Assembly: GCA_025358155.1 (NCBI GenBank)
Contig: JANYKR010000170.1
Span: 1 to 62,231 of the forward strand
From: Betaproteobacteria bacterium
Lineage (GTDB): Bacteria > Pseudomonadota > Gammaproteobacteria > Burkholderiales > Burkholderiaceae_C
Direction: 5' to 3'
DNA length: 62,231 bases
A program made the position numbers and the translations under genes. Position 1 is the stretch's first letter. Each line of letters opens with the position of its first letter. A model generated the notes under the pieces. The model searched no databases. It was not told the origin of the DNA and was given only the letters and a program-made list of their open reading frames with translations. Below are positions 15,723 through 26,965 of the stretch, piece by piece.

Positions 15723-18700
15723 TCAGGTCATCACCCCCAGCCGGCGTGCAATCGCCACCGCCTGGGTTCGGCTGCGGGCGTTGAGTTTCAAGTTGATGTT
15801 GCGCAGGTGGGTGCGCACTGTGCTGTCACTGACAAACAGTTTTTGCGCCATGGCGCCGTTGCTGTAGCCCTCGGCCAGCAGTTGCAGCACCCGGACTTCT
15901 TTGCGGGTCAGCGGCTCAGCCAGCGCGGGGGCTGCACCGGGTCCGCCCGGGCTGTCGTCGGCATCGCCACCGGGGTCGGCGTTGGTGTCGAAGTCCGTGC
16001 CGAAACCCGCGCCGAAACCCGCGTCAGCATCGCCATACGCACCAGCGTCGGTGTCCGACCACTGCAGCAGGCGCTGCAGGTAGTCGTCGAAGATCGGGTC
16101 ACTGCGGCTGCCGCTCGTCTCGAACATCGCGTTGCGCACCCGCCGCAGCAGCGGGCCCACGGCCGGTCCCTCATCGAGCAGCAGGCGCACAAAACCCTCG
16201 ATGCAGGTTCGGCGCAGCAGGTCGGTCATGCGTTGCAGGGCCAGGTCCGGCTGGCCGGCGCGCTGCAGCGCCAAGGCCTGCAGCAATTGCAGGCGCAGCG
16301 CGCGGCGCTGGCGTTGCAATCGCTGGGCGGCAAGCGCCCCGGCTGCGGCCTCACGCGCTGCCGCCGCTGCGTCGCCAAACCGCAGTTGCCAGCGCAGCCG
16401 GCCGATGGCCAGATCGTCGATGTCGTGGGCGCTCATCTGGTGGCGCGCCACCCGCTGCCAGACCTCCGGGTTGTCGGCCAGGTCGAGCGCCTGCGCCGCA
16501 GCGTCAGCCTGGCCTTGCAGCACCAGCACCCGGGCCCGCTCCAGCCGGGCGCTGGCCACCACCCGGGGCAGTTGGCGGTGGTGGCCCAGGTATTCGAGGT
16601 CGGTGATGGCTTGCAGCGCGGCGTCGATGTCACCGCGCTGAAAGGCAATCCGCGAGCGCATCGTGTGGCTCAGGATCATGTGGTCGGGCAGGCCCACGTC
16701 GCGCGCCAGCGGCAGGTAGACGTTGAGCAGGTGCTCGGCGGCATCGAGCTGGTTGAGCTCGTACTCGGCGCCCGCGTACAGCACACCCGCCCAGGCGTTG
16801 CCGTGGCTGGCTGGCAGCATGGCACCGGCTGGGCTGGCGTTGAACGCCGTCTCCGGCAGGGCTGACCCTGCTGCTGCGGGCACCCCGGCCGCCATGCCGC
16901 TGGCCAGCCGAAAGCGTGCTGTGGCCTGGCGCAGCCGGCCTTGCTGCAGATCGATCAAGCCCTCGACCGATTCGCTGTACATCCGGTTGAAACCGGCCCC
17001 TTGCTGGCCGCGCCGGGCCACATCCAGCAGGCGCCGGGCCTGGTCGCGTTCTCCCAGCACGCCCAGCGCATGGGCCATCGCGTTGCACAGCACGCCGTCG
17101 GCAAAAGGCTGGCCGCTGGGCAAACGGGCTAGGTGCTCGCGGCCGATGTCTGCCGCCTCCTCGACCCGGTCCATCATCGCCAGCAGCATCGGCTGCAGCG
17201 CGTTGACATGGGCCCGAACCGCCGCGTCGCTGCTGGCCTGGCAGCCCGACTGGCGCAATTGCGCCAGCGCGCCCCAGGGGCCGCGGGTCAGCGCGCTCGA
17301 CCACAGCGCGATCACCTGCAACATCGGCCGATCGCGCAGCGGCTCGGCTGGCAAGGCGGCAAACCAGCGCGCCAGCAGGCGCATGCGGCCTTGCTCCAGA
17401 AACACCGGCGCATGTTGGGCCAGCAGTGCGGTGGCATGCGGCAGGTCGCCGCCCTCGATGGCGTGGTCGATTGCCGGCACCGCCCGGCCCTGCGACTCGT
17501 ACCAGCCCGAGGCCGCCAGGTGCAGCCGCGCCAGCTCGTCGGGGCGCTCGCGCAGCAACTGGGTGCGCAGAAAGTCGGCAAACAGGCTGTGGTAGCGCCA
17601 TTCGCGCTCGGCCGGCGCCGGGGCGGCGTTCAGCTGCGGGCTCGGCAGCGGGTTTGACGACCCATCCCCCACCGGCGTGATGAACAGGTTGGCCGCATCG
17701 AGCTGGGCCAGGATGCGCCGCGCATCGCTCCTCGGATTCAGCGCCTGGCAGAGCGGCGCGTTGAGCTGGCGCAGCACGCTGGTGCGCAGCAGAAAGTTGC
17801 GAATCTCGGGGCTTTGGCGGCCCAGCACGTCCTCGGCCAGAAACTCGGCCACCGCCCGGTCGCTGCCCGAGAACTGGGCCACAAATCCTGCCACCGAGCC
17901 TTGCCGGTCTTGCACTGCGTCCAGCGCCATCGAGGCCAGCCAGAGCGCGGCGATCCAGCCCTCGGTCTTGCGGTGCAGATCGCCCAAGTGGGCTTGCCAT
18001 TCCTCGGCCTGGGCAGCGGCGCGGTGCGCGGCCGGGCTGCCGACCGGCGCATCGGTCGGGCGGGCAGACGGGTGCCTGGCCGCGCTGCCCACCCCACCGG
18101 CCTGCGCCCGCAGGGCAAAAAAGCGCTGGGTCTCGGCCAGGCTGAAGCGCAAATGCTCGGTGTCGATCTCCAGCAGCTGACCCGTGGCACGCAGCCGGCC
18201 CAGCCCCAGGTCGGGCAGGCTGCGTGAGCCCAGTACCAGCTGGCCGCAGCGTGGCAAGTGGTCGATGATCTGGCGCACCAAGCCCAGCACGGCGGGCTCG
18301 CTGACGAGCTCGAAGTCGTCAAGAAACAGCACAAACGGCGCGCGCTGGCTCAGCAGGCTGCCCAGCACGGCCAGCACGCCGGCCGGCGTGGTGCCGGTGG
18401 CAGTTTGAGGCGTGATCTGCGCCACCGCTTGCTGCAAGCAGCGCAAAAAGCGCGACAAGTCGTTGTCGGTGCGCTCCAGCGTCAGCCAGGCGGTGGCGAC
18501 GCCCTCCGTCGCCAACCGGTCGCGCGCCTGGGCCATGGCGGTGGTTTTGCCAAACCCGGCCGGCGCCCGAACCAGCACCAGGCGCACAGTGCCCGCAGCG
18601 CGGATGCGCGCGCCAACGGCGTCCCGTGGCACCTGGGTGCCGGTGGCCGGCGGAGGGTTGAACTTGCCTGACAGCAGCACACCGTCGGGCCGCAGCGCGG

Positions 18701-18749
18701 CCTCGGGCGGGGCTGCGGCAGCCGGCAACGGCGTGGCGAGATCGGGCAT
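15723..18749 (-). CDS. MalT-type LuxR-family transcriptional regulator (STAND ATPase)
   Basis: A 1008-residue regulator. After a short N-terminal leader comes an ATPase: Walker A APAGFGKTT, Walker B FVLFLDDFEL, then winged-helix and helical repeat regions rich in Ala and Leu (about residues 400 to 850), as in MalT. The C terminus has a linker of low-complexity Asp/Gly and the LuxR helix-turn-helix EPLTRKEVRVLQLLAEGYS, then SDSTVRTHLRNINLKLNARS. Such proteins oligomerise on binding ATP plus an inducer and activate promoters. ATG 18749 is chosen because the frame upstream lacks family features. It is divergent from the histidine kinase gene at 19040; its target genes are not evident. Confidence 0.9.
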   Translation of the reverse strand: MPDLATPLPAAAAPPEAALRPDGVLLSGKFNPPPATGTQVPRDAVGARIRAAGTVRLVLVRAPAGFGKTTAMAQARDRLATEGVATAWLTLERTDNDLSRFLRCLQQAVAQITPQTATGTTPAGVLAVLGSLLSQRAPFVLFLDDFELVSEPAVLGLVRQIIDHLPRCGQLVLGSRSLPDLGLGRLRATGQLLEIDTEHLRFSLAETQRFFALRAQAGGVGSAARHPSARPTDAPVGSPAAHRAAAQAEEWQAHLGDLHRKTEGWIAALWLASMALDAVQDRQGSVAGFVAQFSGSDRAVAEFLAEDVLGRQSPEIRNFLLRTSVLRQLNAPLCQALNPRSDARRILAQLDAANLFITPVGDGSSNPLPSPQLNAAPAPAEREWRYHSLFADFLRTQLLRERPDELARLHLAASGWYESQGRAVPAIDHAIEGGDLPHATALLAQHAPVFLEQGRMRLLARWFAALPAEPLRDRPMLQVIALWSSALTRGPWGALAQLRQSGCQASSDAAVRAHVNALQPMLLAMMDRVEEAADIGREHLARLPSGQPFADGVLCNAMAHALGVLGERDQARRLLDVARRGQQGAGFNRMYSESVEGLIDLQQGRLRQATARFRLASGMAAGVPAAAGSALPETAFNASPAGAMLPASHGNAWAGVLYAGAEYELNQLDAAEHLLNVYLPLARDVGLPDHMILSHTMRSRIAFQRGDIDAALQAITDLEYLGHHRQLPRVVASARLERARVLVLQGQADAAAQALDLADNPEVWQRVARHQMSAHDIDDLAIGRLRWQLRFGDAAAAAREAAAGALAAQRLQRQRRALRLQLLQALALQRAGQPDLALQRMTDLLRRTCIEGFVRLLLDEGPAVGPLLRRVRNAMFETSGSRSDPIFDDYLQRLLQWSDTDAGAYGDADAGFGAGFGTDFDTNADPGGDADDSPGGPGAAPALAEPLTRKEVRVLQLLAEGYSNGAMAQKLFVSDSTVRTHLRNINLKLNARSRTQAVAIARRLGVMT

Positions 18750-18958
18750 CAGGGTTTGATTTTCACTCAGGCGCTTGAGCCGGCCAGGCCGTGGCCAGGG
18801 TGGCCGGCACGCCGGCGAGCGTGCTTGATCTCCCATCCTAGGCAGGCGAGGGCACTGCCGGCCATGCTTGATTGCCAAAGGCGGCCTTCGGCTGCCGTGA
18901 CCGGGTTGCCCGGCCTGCCCACTCTCCGGCGGCGCGAGCGGCTGTCCGGGCTGGCCTT

Positions 18959-18976
18959 GCCGCACTAAAATGCGGC
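18959..18976 (+). promoter_or_regulatory. candidate promoter -10 inside an inverted repeat
   Basis: TAAAAT at 18966-18971 is a good -10 with CTGTCC at 18942-18947 as a weak -35 (18-base spacer). The -10 sits in the loop and arm of a perfect dyad GCCGCA-CTAAAA-TGCGGC, so a protein bound there could block the polymerase. It lies 63 bases before the kinase start. Confidence 0.45.
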
Positions 18977-19039
18977 TCACGGCTGCACCAGGCCGGGTCT
19001 GTCGGTAGGGGCGGGGAAAAGAAAGCTGATCCGGTGGCA

Positions 19040-20593
<1,554 letters not shown>

Positions 20594-20650
20594 ACGGCGC
20601 ATCGCAGTCCGGCTCCCTCCAATCTGCTGCACCCAACTGGGCAACGACCG

Positions 20651-21562
20651 ATGGCCGTCCAATGGTTTCCAGGCCACATGCATGTCACCCGCAAGGCGAT
20701 AGCCGAGCGGGTCAAACTCGGTATCGACGTGGCTATCGAGATGCTTGACGCCCGGCTGCCGGGCTCCAGCGCCAATCCGCTGCTGGCCGAGCTGACCGCC
20801 GGCAAACCCGCGCTCAAGCTGCTAAACAAGCAGGACCTGGCCGACCCGGCGCGCACGGCGCTGTGGCTGGCGCACTACAACGCCCAGCCCGACACCCGCG
20901 CCATCGCCCAAGACGCCAGCGAGCCGGCGCCGGCAGCGCGGCTGGTTGACGCTTGTCGGGCGCTGGCGCCGCTGCGTGGCGGCATGGTCAAGCCCTTGCG
21001 GGTGCTGATTTGCGGCATCCCCAACGTTGGCAAATCGACGCTGATCAACACCTTGATGGGCAAGCGCGCCGCCAAGACCGGCAACGAGGCCGGCATCACC
21101 CGGATCGAGCAATGCCTGGTGTTGGCCAATGATGTCTATCTGTTCGACACGCCCGGCATGCTGTGGCCCCGGGTGCTGGTGCCGCAAAGTGGCTACCTGC
21201 TGGCCGCCAGCGGGGCCATCGGCCGCAACGCGTACGACGAGCAGGAGGTGGCGCTGGAGTTGCTGGAGGTGCTGCAGCCGGCCTATGCCGACCGGCTGGA
21301 GGCGCGTTACCGCCTCAGCGGCGTGGCGGCGATGCTGCCCGAGGACTTGCTGGACGCGATCGGCCGCCAGCGCGGCTTGGTGCGCAGCGGTGCCCGGGTC
21401 GACTTGCAAAAGGCCGCCGAGGTGGTGCTAAATGACTTTCGCGCCACCGCGCTGGGCCGCATCACGCTGGAGACGCCGATTCAGTTTGACGGCTGGCGGG
21501 CCGCCGCCGAGATCGCGGAGGCCGAGCGGCTGGCGCGCAAGGCCGAGCGCGCTGCGCGCTGA
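20651..21562 (+). CDS. ylqF: ribosome biogenesis GTPase YlqF/RbgA
   Basis: A 303-residue circularly permuted GTPase. The G4 motif NKQD comes first (about residue 58), then G1 GIPNVGKST (about 122) and G3 DTPG, with the start VQWFPGHMHVTRKAI typical of YlqF. It helps late assembly of the 50S subunit in the cytoplasm. The C-terminal part carries the helical ANTAR-like ribosome-binding tail. It stands alone on this strand between the kinase and the tRNA. Confidence 0.95.
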   Translation: MAVQWFPGHMHVTRKAIAERVKLGIDVAIEMLDARLPGSSANPLLAELTAGKPALKLLNKQDLADPARTALWLAHYNAQPDTRAIAQDASEPAPAARLVDACRALAPLRGGMVKPLRVLICGIPNVGKSTLINTLMGKRAAKTGNEAGITRIEQCLVLANDVYLFDTPGMLWPRVLVPQSGYLLAASGAIGRNAYDEQEVALELLEVLQPAYADRLEARYRLSGVAAMLPEDLLDAIGRQRGLVRSGARVDLQKAAEVVLNDFRATALGRITLETPIQFDGWRAAAEIAEAERLARKAERAAR

Positions 21563-21666
21563 GTTGCACGTCGGGCACCGAGGCAGGTACTGTGGCGGCG
21601 AGCCGCCGGGTGTGGAGGGGCGTTCGAGGCCTGAGGCCTGTGGCCTGTGGCCTGGCGATTCAGCAT

Positions 21667-21757
21667 TGGCGGAGAGAGAGGGATTCGAACCCTCGGAGGG
21701 CTGTTAACCCTCACACGCTTTCCAGGCGTGCGACTTAAACCGCTCATCCATCTCTCC
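21667..21757 (-). tRNA. tRNA-Ser (anticodon GGA)
   Basis: On the minus strand the gene starts GGAGAGATGG and pairs with TCTCTCC at the 3' end. The anticodon loop is CTGGAAA within the GCCTGGAAAGC arm, giving anticodon GGA, which reads UCC and UCU. A long variable arm (GAGGGTTAACAGCCCTC) marks a class II serine tRNA. The T arm has GGGTTCGAATCCC. The discriminator is G and CCA is encoded. Confidence 0.97.
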
Positions 21758-21772
21758 GCGGTTCAGCCTCTG

Positions 21773-21778
21773 ATTCTA
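21773..21778 (-). promoter_or_regulatory. -10 box (TAGAAT) for tRNA-Ser
   Basis: TAGAAT on the minus strand, about 16 bases before the tRNA 5' end, overlapping the TAG stop of the DUF2237 gene. No good -35 hexamer is visible, so the tRNA may also be processed from the upstream operon transcript. Confidence 0.4.
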
Positions 21779-22174
21779 GCCGACCACGTCCAGCGCCTTT
21801 TCGCGCAACCAGGCCAGCGGCACAAAGTCCACCGCCCGGGCGTGGGTGGATTCAAGCAGCACCGGCGGGGCGCAACCGGCCAGGTAGGCCTCGCGCCAGC
21901 GCAGCGCGCAAACACACCAGCGGTCGCCTGGTTTGAGGCCGCGAAAGCGCATTTCGGGCCGGGGCGTGATCAGGTCGTTGCCGCGCTCGAACTGGAAGTT
22001 CAAGAAAACCATCGTCATGCGGGCGCAGATGACATGGCTGCCGGCGTCCATCGCGTCGGTGTGGCAGCAGCCGTCCCGGTACCAGCCGGTGACCGGGTCG
22101 TAGGAGCACGGCACCAGTTCGCTGCCCAGCACGTTGCGTACCTGGCGCTGGCCGGTGCGGCCGGCTTCACTCAT
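21776..22174 (-). CDS. DUF2237 family protein
   Basis: A 132-residue cytoplasmic protein that matches the DUF2237 pattern along its whole length: NVLGSELVPCSYDPVTGWYR, DGCCHTDAMDAGSHVICARMT, FERGNDLITPRPEMRFRGLK, PGDRWCVCALRWREAY and a final APPVLLESTHARA. Several conserved Cys, His and Asp residues hint at a metal site, but the function of the family is unknown. It overlaps the stomatin-like gene by four bases, so the two are translated together. Confidence 0.9.
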   Translation of the reverse strand: MSEAGRTGQRQVRNVLGSELVPCSYDPVTGWYRDGCCHTDAMDAGSHVICARMTMVFLNFQFERGNDLITPRPEMRFRGLKPGDRWCVCALRWREAYLAGCAPPVLLESTHARAVDFVPLAWLREKALDVVG

Positions 22175-23097
22175 GAGCGCACCCCGGGGGCTGCGGCACC
22201 CGACTTCATCACCGCCATCGCGGTGGCGATCAGGCCGGTCACCTCGGTCATGTTGCCGGGCACGATCATGGTGTTGTTGGTCTTGGCCAGTGCGTGGTAG
22301 GCGTCGATGGCGCGCTCGGCCACCTTGAGCTGTACGGCTTGCTCACCACCGGGCTGGCCAATGGCTGCGGCAATCTGGCGGATCGCGTCGGCGGTGGCCG
22401 TGGCTACAGCGGTGATGGCGGCGGCTTCGCCTTGAGCCTTGTTGATCTCGGCCTGCTTGTCGCCCTCGCTGCGGGCGATCGATGCCTCGCGGGCGCCCGT
22501 CGCGATGTTGATCTGCTCCTGGCGCCGGCCTTCGCTGGCCGCAATCAACGCGCGTTTTTCGCGCTCGGCGGTGATTTGGGCCTGCATCGCGTGCAGGATG
22601 GCATCGGGTGGGGTCAGGTCCTTGATTTCGTAGCGCAGCACCTTGACCCCCCAGTTCAGTGCCGCTTCGTCGAGCGACAGCACCACCGAGGTGTTGATGT
22701 GGGCCCGCTCCTCAAAGGTCTTGTCCAGCTCCATCCGGCCGATCACGCTGCGCAGCGTGGTCTGCGCCAGTTGGGTGATGGCCACGATGTAGTTGGACGA
22801 GCCGTAGCTGGCGCGCATCGCGTCCGTCACCTGGAAGTACAAGATGCCGTCCACCGTGAGCTGGGTGTTGTCCTTGGTGATGCAGACCTGGCTCGGCACA
22901 TCCAGCGGAATCTCCTTGAGCGAGTGTTTGTAGGCCAGCCGGTCGATGAACGGCAGCAGCAGGTTGAGCCCTGGTGACAGCGTGGCGTGGTACTTGCCCA
23001 GGCGCTCAACCACCCAGGCGTTTTGCTGTGGCACGACCTTGACCGATCGAACGATGAAGATCACGGCGATGATCAGCAGGACGGCGACGATTTCCAT
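22171..23097 (-). CDS. qmcA: SPFH/band-7 (stomatin-like) membrane protein, QmcA
   Basis: 308 residues with one N-terminal membrane helix (residues 3 to 20), then the band-7 domain: VPQQNAWVVERLGKYH, PGLNLLLPFIDRLAYK, VPSQVCITKDNTQLTVDGIL, and a coiled-coil rich in Ala and Glu (residues 185 to 235). Stomatin-like proteins form rings around membrane proteases and quality-control partners. The preceding gene is an NfeD protein, the classical partner. Gene order nfeD-qmcA is widespread. The downstream DUF2237 gene overlaps its stop. Confidence 0.95.
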   Translation of the reverse strand: MEIVAVLLIIAVIFIVRSVKVVPQQNAWVVERLGKYHATLSPGLNLLLPFIDRLAYKHSLKEIPLDVPSQVCITKDNTQLTVDGILYFQVTDAMRASYGSSNYIVAITQLAQTTLRSVIGRMELDKTFEERAHINTSVVLSLDEAALNWGVKVLRYEIKDLTPPDAILHAMQAQITAEREKRALIAASEGRRQEQINIATGAREASIARSEGDKQAEINKAQGEAAAITAVATATADAIRQIAAAIGQPGGEQAVQLKVAERAIDAYHALAKTNNTMIVPGNMTEVTGLIATAMAVMKSGAAAPGVRS

Positions 23098-23118
23098 GGT
23101 GAATTCCTGACGACGGTT

Positions 23119-23556
23119 TCAGAGGGTGTTGCGGTCGAGCAGCAGTCGGCTGCCTTCGATGGCGCGGATGGTGTGTTCGCCGGCAGCGGCCAGGCCGGGC
23201 CCGACATGGCGGGCGTCCCACTCGGTGCCTCGGTAGTGCACCCGGGCACTGCCATCGGCCTGCCAGTGCGTCACCCGCACGGTGCCGCCGATGTCCAGGT
23301 TGACATCCGGATTGGCGCTGGCAGGCAGGCTGGGTGGGCTGGCCGTCCGGCGCAGGTGCCACGCCACCACGGCGCCGCCGCCCAGCACGGCCGCCGTGGC
23401 GATCTGCAGATTGCTGGACAAACCCAGGTGCGCGGCCACCGCGCCGCCCGCTGCACCCAGCGCCAACATCAAGAGGTAGAACGTGCCGGTGGCCAGTTCA
23501 GCTGCCACCAGCGCTCCCGCGATCAGCCACCACGCGGTGGATGCGGTCCAGTCCAT
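23119..23556 (-). CDS. NfeD family membrane protein
   Basis: 145 residues: two or three hydrophobic segments (WWLIAGALVAAELATGTFYL, then LMLALGAAGGAVAAHLGL, then IATAAVLGGGAVVAWHL), then a soluble OB-fold tail (LDIGGTVRVTHWQADG to GSRLLLDR). This is the short, protease-free NfeD form that pairs with stomatin. ATG 23556 is chosen because the frame upstream is not membrane-like. The gap to qmcA is 21 bases, so they share an operon. Confidence 0.92.
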   Translation of the reverse strand: MDWTASTAWWLIAGALVAAELATGTFYLLMLALGAAGGAVAAHLGLSSNLQIATAAVLGGGAVVAWHLRRTASPPSLPASANPDVNLDIGGTVRVTHWQADGSARVHYRGTEWDARHVGPGLAAAGEHTIRAIEGSRLLLDRNTL

Positions 23557-23753
23557 CGTCAGCTCCCTGCACCCGAAAAGCCGGGTTCGCCAGAGTGTAG
23601 GCCTGAGGTTCGTGCGCTCATCGGATCGTAGGGCATCGCCCCTACACTTCGCGCTTCGCCTGTGGCCGACCACCGGCGAAAGTCAGTCAGCCACGGCCTG
23701 CGGGCCGCTGGCGGCAACCTCGCCCGAACCCTGCCCGATTTCAAGGCGCCAAG

Positions 23754-26015
23754 ATGCAACATTTCCGTTTTCCAATCGTCATCATTGACGAAGACTACCG
23801 CTCCGAAAACACCTCGGGCCTGGGCATACGTGCGCTGGCCCAGGCCATCGAGAAAGAGGGTTTTGAGGTGCTGGGCGTCACCAGCTACGGCGACCTGAGC
23901 CAGTTTGCCCAGCAGCAGAGCCGGGCCTCGGCCTTCATCTTGTCGATCGACGATGAAGAGTTCACGCCCGGCCCTGAGCTCGACCCGGCGGTGCTGAGCC
24001 TGCGCAAGTTCATCGAAGAGATCCGCTTCAAGAACAGCGACATCCCGATCTACCTGTACGGCGAGACCCGCACCAGCCAGCACTTGCCCAACGACATCTT
24101 GCGCGAGCTGCACGGCTTCATCCACATGTTCGAGGACACGCCTGAGTTTGTGGCCCGGCACATCATCCGCGAGGCCAAGAGCTACCTCGACGGTGTGGCG
24201 CCGCCGTTTTTCAAGGCATTGATCGACTACGCGCAAGACGGCTCGTACAGCTGGCACTGCCCAGGGCATTCAGGCGGCGTGGCGTTTCTGAAGAGCCCGG
24301 TCGGCCAGATGTTCCACCAGTTTTTTGGCGAGAACATGCTGCGCGCGGATGTCTGCAACGCGGTCGAGGAGCTGGGCCAGTTGCTGGACCATACCGGCCC
24401 GGTGGCAGCGAGCGAGAAGAACGCGGCGCGCATCTTCAACGCCGACCATTGTTTCTTTGTCACCAACGGCACCTCCACCAGCAACAAGATGGTCTGGCAC
24501 CATACGGTGGCACCGGGCGACATCGTGGTGGTGGACCGCAACTGCCACAAGAGCATCCTGCACGCCATCATCATGACCGGCGCGGTGCCGGTGTTCATGA
24601 CGCCCACGCGCAACCAGTACGGCATCATCGGCCCGATCCCGCAAAGCGAGTTCTCGCGCGAGGCGATCGAGCGCAAGATCGCCAACAACCCGCTGCTGGC
24701 CGGCGTCGACCCCAAGGCGGTGCGGCCGCGCATCATGACGCTGACCCAAAGCACCTACGACGGTGTGCTCTACAACACCGAGGTCATCAAGGGCATGGTC
24801 GATGGCTACATCGACAACCTGCACTTCGACGAGGCCTGGCTGCCCCATGCGGCATTCCACAAGTTCTACGGCTCGTTCCATTCGATGGGCAAGAACCGGG
24901 TGCGGCCCAAGCAAGCGATGGTCTATGCCACCCAGTCCACCCACAAGCTGCTGGCCGGGTTGAGCCAGGCTTCGCAGGTGCTGGTGCAAGACTCGCAGAC
25001 CGTGCACCTCGACAAGCACCTGTTCAACGAGGCCTACCTGATGCACACCAGCACCAGCCCGCAGTACGCCATCATCGCCAGCTGCGATGTGGCTGCCGCG
25101 ATGATGGAGCCGCCCGGCGGCACCGCGCTGGTCGAAGAAAGCATCAAGGAGGCGATGGAGTTTCGCCGTGCGATGCGCAAGGTCGACAAGGAATTTGGCA
25201 AGGACTGGTGGTTCAAGGTCTGGGGCCCCGACAAGCTGGCCGAAGAGGGCGTCGGCCGGGCCGAAGCCTGGACCTTGAAAACCAAGGAGAAGTGGCATGG
25301 CTTCGGCGATCTGGCGGCGGGTTTCAACCTGCTCGACCCGATCAAGTGCACCATCATCACCCCGGGCATGGACATGTCGGGCAAGTTTGCCAAGACCGGT
25401 ATCCCGGCCGGTGTGTTGACCAAGTTCCTGGCCGAGCACGGTGTGGTGGTCGAAAAGACGGGTCTCTACTCGTTCTTCATCCTGTTCACCATCGGCATCA
25501 CCAAGGGCCGCTGGAACACGCTGCTCACCGCCTTGCAGCAGTTCAAAGATGACTATGACCGCAACGCACCCATGTGGCGCATCCTGCCGGAGTTCATCCA
25601 GGCCAATCCGCGCTACGAAAAGATGGGCCTGAAGGATTTGTGCCAGGCCATCCACGAGGCCTACGCCAAAGGCGACATCGCCCGGCTGACCACCGACATG
25701 TACCTCTCGGACCTGCAGCCGGCGATGAAACCGAGCGATGCCTTTGCCCACATCGCCCGGCGCGAGACCGAGCGGGTCGACATCGACCAACTCGAAGGTC
25801 GCATCACCACCGCGCTGCTCACCCCCTACCCGCCGGGTATTCCGCTGCTGATCCCGGGAGAGCGCTTCAACCGCAAGATCGTGCAGTACCTCAAGTTCAC
25901 CCGCGAGTTCAATCAGGCGTTTCCGGGGTTTGCCACCGATGTGCACGGCCTGGTGGCGGATGAGGGCGGCGCCGAGGGTCGCTACTACGTGGATTGCGTG
26001 CGCAACACGGCCTGA
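23754..26015 (+). CDS. PLP-dependent arginine/lysine/ornithine decarboxylase
   Basis: A 753-residue fold-type I decarboxylase with the N-terminal receiver-like wing domain (residues 1 to 130), the core with CPGHSGG (about 164 to 170), NGTSTSN for cofactor phosphate binding, HFDEAW for the pyridine nitrogen, and the Schiff-base lysine in STHKLLAGLSQ (Lys398), then the C-terminal domain. It decarboxylates a basic amino acid to a diamine or agmatine, consuming a proton. Which amino acid is used cannot be read reliably; lysine or arginine are the main options. A bidirectional-looking terminator follows. No antiporter gene is adjacent, which argues for polyamine synthesis over acid resistance. Confidence 0.92.
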   Translation: MQHFRFPIVIIDEDYRSENTSGLGIRALAQAIEKEGFEVLGVTSYGDLSQFAQQQSRASAFILSIDDEEFTPGPELDPAVLSLRKFIEEIRFKNSDIPIYLYGETRTSQHLPNDILRELHGFIHMFEDTPEFVARHIIREAKSYLDGVAPPFFKALIDYAQDGSYSWHCPGHSGGVAFLKSPVGQMFHQFFGENMLRADVCNAVEELGQLLDHTGPVAASEKNAARIFNADHCFFVTNGTSTSNKMVWHHTVAPGDIVVVDRNCHKSILHAIIMTGAVPVFMTPTRNQYGIIGPIPQSEFSREAIERKIANNPLLAGVDPKAVRPRIMTLTQSTYDGVLYNTEVIKGMVDGYIDNLHFDEAWLPHAAFHKFYGSFHSMGKNRVRPKQAMVYATQSTHKLLAGLSQASQVLVQDSQTVHLDKHLFNEAYLMHTSTSPQYAIIASCDVAAAMMEPPGGTALVEESIKEAMEFRRAMRKVDKEFGKDWWFKVWGPDKLAEEGVGRAEAWTLKTKEKWHGFGDLAAGFNLLDPIKCTIITPGMDMSGKFAKTGIPAGVLTKFLAEHGVVVEKTGLYSFFILFTIGITKGRWNTLLTALQQFKDDYDRNAPMWRILPEFIQANPRYEKMGLKDLCQAIHEAYAKGDIARLTTDMYLSDLQPAMKPSDAFAHIARRETERVDIDQLEGRITTALLTPYPPGIPLLIPGERFNRKIVQYLKFTREFNQAFPGFATDVHGLVADEGGAEGRYYVDCVRNTA

Positions 26016-26042
26016 CGGGCGGACCCGGTTGGCCCACAAAAA

Positions 26043-26065
26043 GCCGGCTCTCGGGCCGGCGTTTT
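26043..26065. terminator. intrinsic terminator between decarboxylase and fabI (convergent)
   Basis: GCCGGC, six-base loop, GCCGGC, then GTTTT on the plus strand; five A residues precede the stem, so it also serves the minus strand for fabI. Confidence 0.85.
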
Positions 26066-26090
26066 GCAGTTGGGCGCCCGGGGTGCAGGC

Positions 26091-26876
26091 TCAGGCTTCG
26101 GGGTTGCTGATAGCGACGTGGCTGAAGCCGCCGTCCACGTACAGGATCTCGGCGCTGACACCGCCGGCCAGGTCGGAGAGCAAAAACGCTGCTGCATTGC
26201 CCACATCGTCGATCGTGATGGTGCGGCGGATCGGGGTGTTGGCGGCAAATTCGGTCAGCAGCTTGCCGAAGTCCTTGATGCCGCTGGCCGCCAGCGTCTT
26301 GATCGGGCCGGCCGAGATCGCATTGACGCGGATGCCGCGGGCACCCAGGCTCTGCGCCAGGAAGCGCACGCTGGCCTCCAGCGAGGCCTTGGCCAGGCCC
26401 ATGGTGTTGTAGTTGGGCACGTAACGCATGGCGCCCAGGTAGCTCAGCGTCAGCAGCGCCGCACCCGGGCGCAGCCGGGGCAGGGCGGCCTTGGCCAGTG
26501 CCGGAAAGCTGTAGGCCGAGATGTCGTGCGCGATGCGGAAGTTCTCGCGCGTCATGCCATCGAGAAAATCACCCGCGATCGCTTCGCGCGGCGCAAACGC
26601 GATGGCGTGCACAAAGCCGTCAAACTGGTCCCAGTGTGCGCCGAGTTGGTCAAACAGCGCGGCGATCTGGGCGTCGTCGGCCACGTCGCAGTCAAACACC
26701 AGTTTCGATCCGAAGTCGGCGGCAAATTCGGTGATGCGGTCTTTGAAACGCTCACCCTGGTAGCTGAAAGCCAGTTCGGCACCCTCGCGGTGACAGGCCC
26801 GGGCGATACCGTAGGCGATGGAGCGGTTGTTCAACACGCCCGTGATCAGCAAACGCTTGCCGGCGAGAAAACCCAT
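26091..26876 (-). CDS. fabI: enoyl-[acyl-carrier-protein] reductase (NADH) FabI
   Basis: 261 residues, the usual size. The dinucleotide-binding start [20 protein letters not shown] and the catalytic Tyr146, Tyr156 and Lys163 ([19 protein letters not shown]) sit at exactly the E. coli FabI positions. It performs the last reduction of each fatty acid elongation cycle in the cytoplasm and is the triclosan-sensitive type by sequence. It converges on the decarboxylase gene and is divergent from the rimP operon. Confidence 0.97.
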   Translation of the reverse strand: MGFLAGKRLLITGVLNNRSIAYGIARACHREGAELAFSYQGERFKDRITEFAADFGSKLVFDCDVADDAQIAALFDQLGAHWDQFDGFVHAIAFAPREAIAGDFLDGMTRENFRIAHDISAYSFPALAKAALPRLRPGAALLTLSYLGAMRYVPNYNTMGLAKASLEASVRFLAQSLGARGIRVNAISAGPIKTLAASGIKDFGKLLTEFAANTPIRRTITIDDVGNAAAFLLSDLAGGVSAEILYVDGGFSHVAISNPEA

Positions 26877-26965
26877 GGGTGACAGTCCTGTGCAGGGCAG
26901 GTCGGGGCGACCCGCAAACGAGCCTTGAATTCTCGCATGCCTGGCCTCGGATCGGCCCCTGGGTA

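Noticed and set aside
24270-26039. A 589-codon open frame on the minus strand.
   Set aside because: It is antisense to the amino acid decarboxylase and lacks motifs.
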